The translations under genes were made by a program, and so were the position numbers. A stretch of 64,000 bases of DNA, taken from contig NZ_AVPK01000006.1 in the NCBI RefSeq assembly GCF_000768685.1, forward strand, positions 124,001-188,000. The letters are read 5' to 3'. The notes under the pieces were generated by a model. It worked only from the letters and a program-made list of their open reading frames with translations, ran no database searches and was not told the origin of the DNA. This document shows positions 60,446 through 64,000 of this stretch, piece after piece (within the stretch, counting starts at the first letter, position 1; every line of letters begins with the position of its first letter). The DNA comes from Knoellia subterranea KCTC 19937 (lineage in GTDB: Bacteria; Actinomycetota; Actinomycetes; Actinomycetales; Dermatophilaceae).

Positions 60446-62610
60446 ACCGCCGTCGCCGTGGTTGTCGTGGACGACGTGCCGGTCGACGAAGTGCTGCCCA
60501 GCGGTTGCGTCAGGTCATAGAACGTCGAGCCGTCGATCGTCACCGCGGTGAAGTTCTCCTGAACCCAGGCGCTGATCTCCGACGCGGTGCCGTTGCCACC
60601 GAGGCCGCCGCCGCGACCACCCATGCCGCCGCCGCTCCCGGCGAACCAGTGGATGAGGCCCTGGTCGACGTACTCCTGGAACTGCGCGAGCGTCGGGCTC
60701 GGGTCGGAGCCGTTGAACCCACCGATCGCCATGACCGGGAGCTCCGTGCCGAGCTGGAGCCCGGCGGCGTTCTGCGAGCCGATGGCGGACGCGACCCAGC
60801 GATAGCTGCTGGCGTCCTCGGACAGGGCCGCCACGACCTCGGTGCTCGGAGCGCTGGCGTCGAGCAGACCGCCCATGCCGCCTCCGCCGCCGGTGGGCGC
60901 CTGACCCTGACCTTGCGGGGTGCCGCCCTGGCCCTGGCCCTGGCCCTGCATCTGCCCCTGCCCGGGAAGCTGACCACCCGGGAAGGTGCCGCCGCCCGGC
61001 ATACCGCCACCACCCGGCATACGGCCGCCTCCCGGACCACCAAAGCCTCCGGTGCTCGGTCCAGCGGTGATGATCGATCCGGTGTAGCTCGAGTTCACGG
61101 TCGTGAGGCTGTAGGCCGTCGGGCCGGCGAGCGCGGTCACGAGTGCGGCCGCGATGACGGCCGGCACGGCGCGACGGTGGAGGCGGTCGACGACGAGGAA
61201 CCCGAGAGCCGCGGTGATGCCCAGCGCGAGGATCGAGACGCGAAGCCAATCCCCGTACGCCGTGGTGCGGCTCAGGAGGACGAAGCTCCAGATCGCGGCC
61301 GCGAGCGTTGCGATCGAGAGGGCTCCGACGCCGAGCCAGGAGCTGCGGCGTTCCCACGCCTCGGCCGAGCCCATGCCGACGAGGGCGGCGACGGCGGGGG
61401 CGAGGGCGACGGTGTAGTACTCGTGGAAGATGCCCGCCATGAGCGAGAACGTCAGGAGCGTGACGACGAGCCATCCGCCCCAGACGAGGTAGCCGGCCCG
61501 GCGGACGTCGTGGCGCGGCGCGCGGCCACGCAGCCAGAGGCCGACGGCGAGCAGGATGAACGCGCTCGGGATGAGCCACGAGATCTGGCCGCCGATGCTC
61601 GCGTTGAACATGCGGCCGAGGCCGGTCTCACCCCAGCCGCCGCCGCCACCGACGGACCCGGTCTCGTTGCCGTTGATCCGGCCGAGTCCGTTGTAGCCGA
61701 AGGTGAGCTCGAGGAAGGAGTTCGTCTGGCTGCCGCCGATGTAGGGGCGCATGCTCGCCGGGACGAGTTCGACGATCGCGACCCACCAGCCGGCCGAGAG
61801 GACCATGGCGCCGACACCGACGGCTGCGCCGATGATCCGGTGGCGCAGGGACGTGTGGGCGGCGACGAGGTAGGCGATGCCGAAGAAGGGGACGACGAGC
61901 AGCACCTGGAGGGTCTTCGTGAGGAAGCCGAGGCCGATGAAGACACCGACGATCGCCATCCACTTCGCGGAGCCCCGCTCGATGGAGCGCATCGTCGCCC
62001 AGGCGCCGAGGGCCATGAGGAGGACGAGCAGGGCGTCCGGGTTGTTGAACCGGAACATCAGCACGGCGACGGGGGTGAGCGCCATGACCGCACCGGAGAT
62101 GAGACCGGCGGCGGCGCCCCAGTAGCGCTTGACCGTCGCGTACACGACGCCGACCGTCGCCACGCCCATGAGGACCTCGGGGAAGAGGATCGAGAACGAG
62201 CTGAGCCCGAAGAGGCGGACGCTCAGTGCCATGACCCACAGGGCCGCCGGGGGCTTGTCGACGGTGATCGCGTTCCCCGCGTCGGAGGAGCCGAAGAAGA
62301 ATGCCTTCCACGACTCGCTGCCGGCCTGGACCGCGGCCGAGTAGAAGCTGTTCGCCCAACCGTTGCTCGTCAGGCCGTAGGTGTAGAGGAGGGCCGTCGC
62401 GAGCAGCAGCCCGAAGAGGGCCGGGCGGGCCCAGGTCGGGTCGTGGGCGTCACCGCGGAGGAACCGCTGGAGGCGGGAGCGGCCAGTGGTCCCCGCGTCG
62501 ATGCTGGAGTCGCCATCGGTGGCGGGGTCGTCGGAGGAGTCCCGAGGTGTGACGGGGAGACTGGCGGTGGCCGGTGTGTCCGGCCCGGGGGAGAAGGTCA
62601 GCGCGTTCAT
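60442..62610 (-). CDS. ArnT/PMT-like (GT39-type) membrane glycosyltransferase
   Basis: A ~722-residue membrane protein with about 11-12 helices. The first extracellular loop has NGWANSFYSAAVQAGSESWKAF and the acidic DKPPAALW motif typical of PMT/ArnT-type enzymes that use polyprenyl-phosphate sugars. After the last helix, a ~60-residue segment rich in Gly, Met, Pro and Gln (GGGRMPGGGGMPGGGTFPGG, then GQGQMQGQGQGQGG) precedes a globular extracellular domain (LGTELPVMAIGGFNGSDPSPTLAQF). ATG 62610 was chosen over GTG 62619. Likely partner of the GT2-GtrA protein in glycosylating the envelope. Confidence 0.9.
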   Translation of the reverse strand: MNALTFSPGPDTPATASLPVTPRDSSDDPATDGDSSIDAGTTGRSRLQRFLRGDAHDPTWARPALFGLLLATALLYTYGLTSNGWANSFYSAAVQAGSESWKAFFFGSSDAGNAITVDKPPAALWVMALSVRLFGLSSFSILFPEVLMGVATVGVVYATVKRYWGAAAGLISGAVMALTPVAVLMFRFNNPDALLVLLMALGAWATMRSIERGSAKWMAIVGVFIGLGFLTKTLQVLLVVPFFGIAYLVAAHTSLRHRIIGAAVGVGAMVLSAGWWVAIVELVPASMRPYIGGSQTNSFLELTFGYNGLGRINGNETGSVGGGGGWGETGLGRMFNASIGGQISWLIPSAFILLAVGLWLRGRAPRHDVRRAGYLVWGGWLVVTLLTFSLMAGIFHEYYTVALAPAVAALVGMGSAEAWERRSSWLGVGALSIATLAAAIWSFVLLSRTTAYGDWLRVSILALGITAALGFLVVDRLHRRAVPAVIAAALVTALAGPTAYSLTTVNSSYTGSIITAGPSTGGFGGPGGGRMPGGGGMPGGGTFPGGQLPGQGQMQGQGQGQGGTPQGQGQAPTGGGGGMGGLLDASAPSTEVVAALSEDASSYRWVASAIGSQNAAGLQLGTELPVMAIGGFNGSDPSPTLAQFQEYVDQGLIHWFAGSGGGMGGRGGGLGGNGTASEISAWVQENFTAVTIDGSTFYDLTQPLGSTSSTGTSSTTTTATAV

Positions 62611-62711
62611 GACAACCACGCTCCGGCCCGCCGCTGTGCGGTTGCTGTGACGCGACTGTCGCGCCGGGATGAGCTCGAGAGGGCGCCCCAGTCAGCGCAA
62701 TCAGTGCGGGG

Positions 62712-64000
62712 TCAGTCGGTGTGGGGGAGGTGCACGGTGAACGTCGTCGATCCCGGGGTGCTTTCGAGCGCGACCCGGCCACCGTGCGACTTCGCGACGG
62801 CATCGACGATCGACAGCCCGAGGCCCGTCGACCCACCAGTGCGGGTCCGGGCCTCGTCGCCGCGGGTGAAGCGCTCGAAGACGCTCTCCTGCAACGCTTC
62901 TGGCACGCCGGGACCGTCGTCCGTCACCGTCAGCCGAACCCACCCGTCGGACGAGCGCAGCGACGTCACCACGCGGGTCCCCTCGGGCGTGTGCGTGCGG
63001 GCGTTGGCCAGCAGGTTGGCGACGACCTGGTGGAGCCGGGCCTGATCGCCGATGACCTCGACCGGCTCGTCGGGCAGGTCGAGTTCCCACCGGTGGTCGG
63101 GCGCAGCCGCGTGCGCATCGGACACGGCGTCCATCGCGAGCAGCGACAGGTCCACGGGCTCCCGATCCAACGGCCGACCGGCATCGAGCCGGGCCAGCAG
63201 CAGGAGGTCCTCGACGAGCCCCTGCATCCGCAGTGCCTCGGACTCCACCCGGGTCAACGCGTGGGTGACCGACGGCGGAACGGGAGCCGGATCGCGACGG
63301 GACAACTCGGCGTACCCCCGAATGGACGCCAACGGCGTCCTCAGCTCGTGCGAGGCGTCGGCAACGAACTGCCGGACCCGGGTCTCGGACTCGTGCCGCG
63401 ACTGAAGGGCCCCCTCGACGTTGTCGAGCATGTTGTTGATCGCGAGCCCGACCTGGCCGACCTCGGTTCGCGGGTCGGTGTCGGCGGACGGAACCCGTTG
63501 TGCCAGTGCCACATCGCCCGAGTCCAGCTTGAGCCGGCTGACCTGGGTGGCGGTGTGGGCCACGCGCGACAACGGCGCGAGGTTGCGTCGGATGAGCCAC
63601 TGGCCGCCGAGGGCGACGAGGGCCAGCCCGGCGATCGTCGTGCCCACGACGAGGCTGATGATGGCGTCGACGATGCGGTTGACGCCGGTCATCGGCAGGC
63701 CCGCGATGACGGTGTCGCCGGCGGTCGAGCGGGCGCTGGCAACGCGGTACGACCCGAGACCCTCGACCTCGACAGTGCGTGGCGTCGTGCCGATGCCGGC
63801 GCTCTGGAGCTCGGCGATCTGCGTGTCCGAGAGCTGCTCGATGGTGCGGCCGTGCTCGACGCGGTTGGCCGCGACCTCCCCGTCACTGAGGACGACGATG
63901 AGCGACTCACCTCCGCCGCCGGGGATCGGCCCGCCTCCGCCGATCGGGCCTCGGGGCCCGCCTGCGCGGAAGACCTGCGACGTGACGTCCTGATCGATCT
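62712..64000 (-). CDS. Sensor histidine kinase (5' end beyond window)
   Basis: At least 429 residues; the frame stays open to the window edge. Visible parts: end of an extracytoplasmic sensor domain with a Gly/Pro-rich stretch (GPRGPIGGGGPIPGGGG) and VEVEGLGSYRVASARS, a transmembrane helix (IISLVVGTTIAGLALVALGG), a HAMP linker, H-box VADASHELRTPLASIRGYAEL, N-box ANLLANARTHTPEG and G-boxes DDGPGVP and GGSTGLGLSIV. It lies upstream of the glycosyltransferase genes on the same strand with a 100-bp gap. Its response regulator would be further right, outside the window. Confidence 0.92.
   Translation of the reverse strand, partial: IDQDVTSQVFRAGGPRGPIGGGGPIPGGGGESLIVVLSDGEVAANRVEHGRTIEQLSDTQIAELQSAGIGTTPRTVEVEGLGSYRVASARSTAGDTVIAGLPMTGVNRIVDAIISLVVGTTIAGLALVALGGQWLIRRNLAPLSRVAHTATQVSRLKLDSGDVALAQRVPSADTDPRTEVGQVGLAINNMLDNVEGALQSRHESETRVRQFVADASHELRTPLASIRGYAELSRRDPAPVPPSVTHALTRVESEALRMQGLVEDLLLLARLDAGRPLDREPVDLSLLAMDAVSDAHAAAPDHRWELDLPDEPVEVIGDQARLHQVVANLLANARTHTPEGTRVVTSLRSSDGWVRLTVTDDGPGVPEALQESVFERFTRGDEARTRTGGSTGLGLSIVDAVAKSHGGRVALESTPGSTTFTVHLPHTD

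Overview
The window is high-GC DNA from an actinomycete. GTG starts are common, genes overlap by ATGA/GTGA, leaderless TANNNT-N6/7-GTG/ATG starts recur, and there is an EtfD (Rv0338c-type) gene, a Dcd of the actinobacterial type, LytR-CpsA-Psr and GtrA-type proteins. Gene content resembles the Micrococcales (for example Intrasporangiaceae/Dermatophilaceae), but the family assignment is only an inference. Most of the window is ordinary chromosome; one short AT-richer segment (about 10.6-13.6 kb) is clearly inserted.

Layout. 0-10 kb: end of a response regulator with its sensor kinase, an ankyrin lipoprotein, an FAD oxidase, small membrane and hemerythrin proteins, a TetR/MFS pair, a large acyl-CoA dehydrogenase, a DUF6584-like protein and a lipoprotein. 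10.58-13.66 kb: a ~3 kb island bounded by a 45-bp duplication of the 3' half of tRNA-Gly(CCC), carrying a DUF262 + HEPN gene pair (probable defence module) and one unknown gene, with no integrase. 13.7-27.7 kb: WYL regulator/MFS, dcd-cutA-hydrolase, MFS/amidase, ugpAEB-like importer, and an osmoprotectant ABC importer. 27.8-33.5 kb: thiD divergent from a TPP riboswitch-led thiC-MFS-thiM-thiE operon. 33.7-39.5 kb: etfD with an 11-copy DPWD repeat tail, then cysK-cysE.

39.6-49.8 kb is the most unusual part. Two divergent operons face each other across a 250-bp region holding two inverted copies of one regulatory element. The left operon encodes a cytoplasmic subtilase with seven GYGQGV repeats, a sigma-70-like factor, a small regulatory-like domain protein and a TPR-CHAT protease, all joined by 4-nt stop/start overlaps (the last one through an inferred CTG start). 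The right operon encodes a trypsin-like protease whose C-terminal tail has nine cysteines, each preceded by a Thr-Lys/Arg pair, followed by an APH-fold kinase, a HopA1-like protein and a LanC cyclase. These three are the enzyme types of class V lanthipeptide synthetases. I infer a protease-lanthipeptide system in which the protease tail is the modified substrate, co-regulated with a second protease/CHAT arm by the encoded sigma factor.

49.8-64 kb: tRNA-Ser(UGA), a LacI-controlled sugar ABC operon with a universal stress protein, a cold-shock gene, an LCP protein, an O6-alkylguanine-DNA alkyltransferase, tRNA-Ser(GCU), a GPP34 protein, a GT2-GtrA fusion, a family-39-like glycosyltransferase and a truncated sensor kinase. 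Across the window the 8-mer GTATGCCG (either strand) occurs about 42 times, often using otherwise rare codons and sometimes as inverted pairs in hairpins. Long perfect hairpins also sit at most convergent gene ends.
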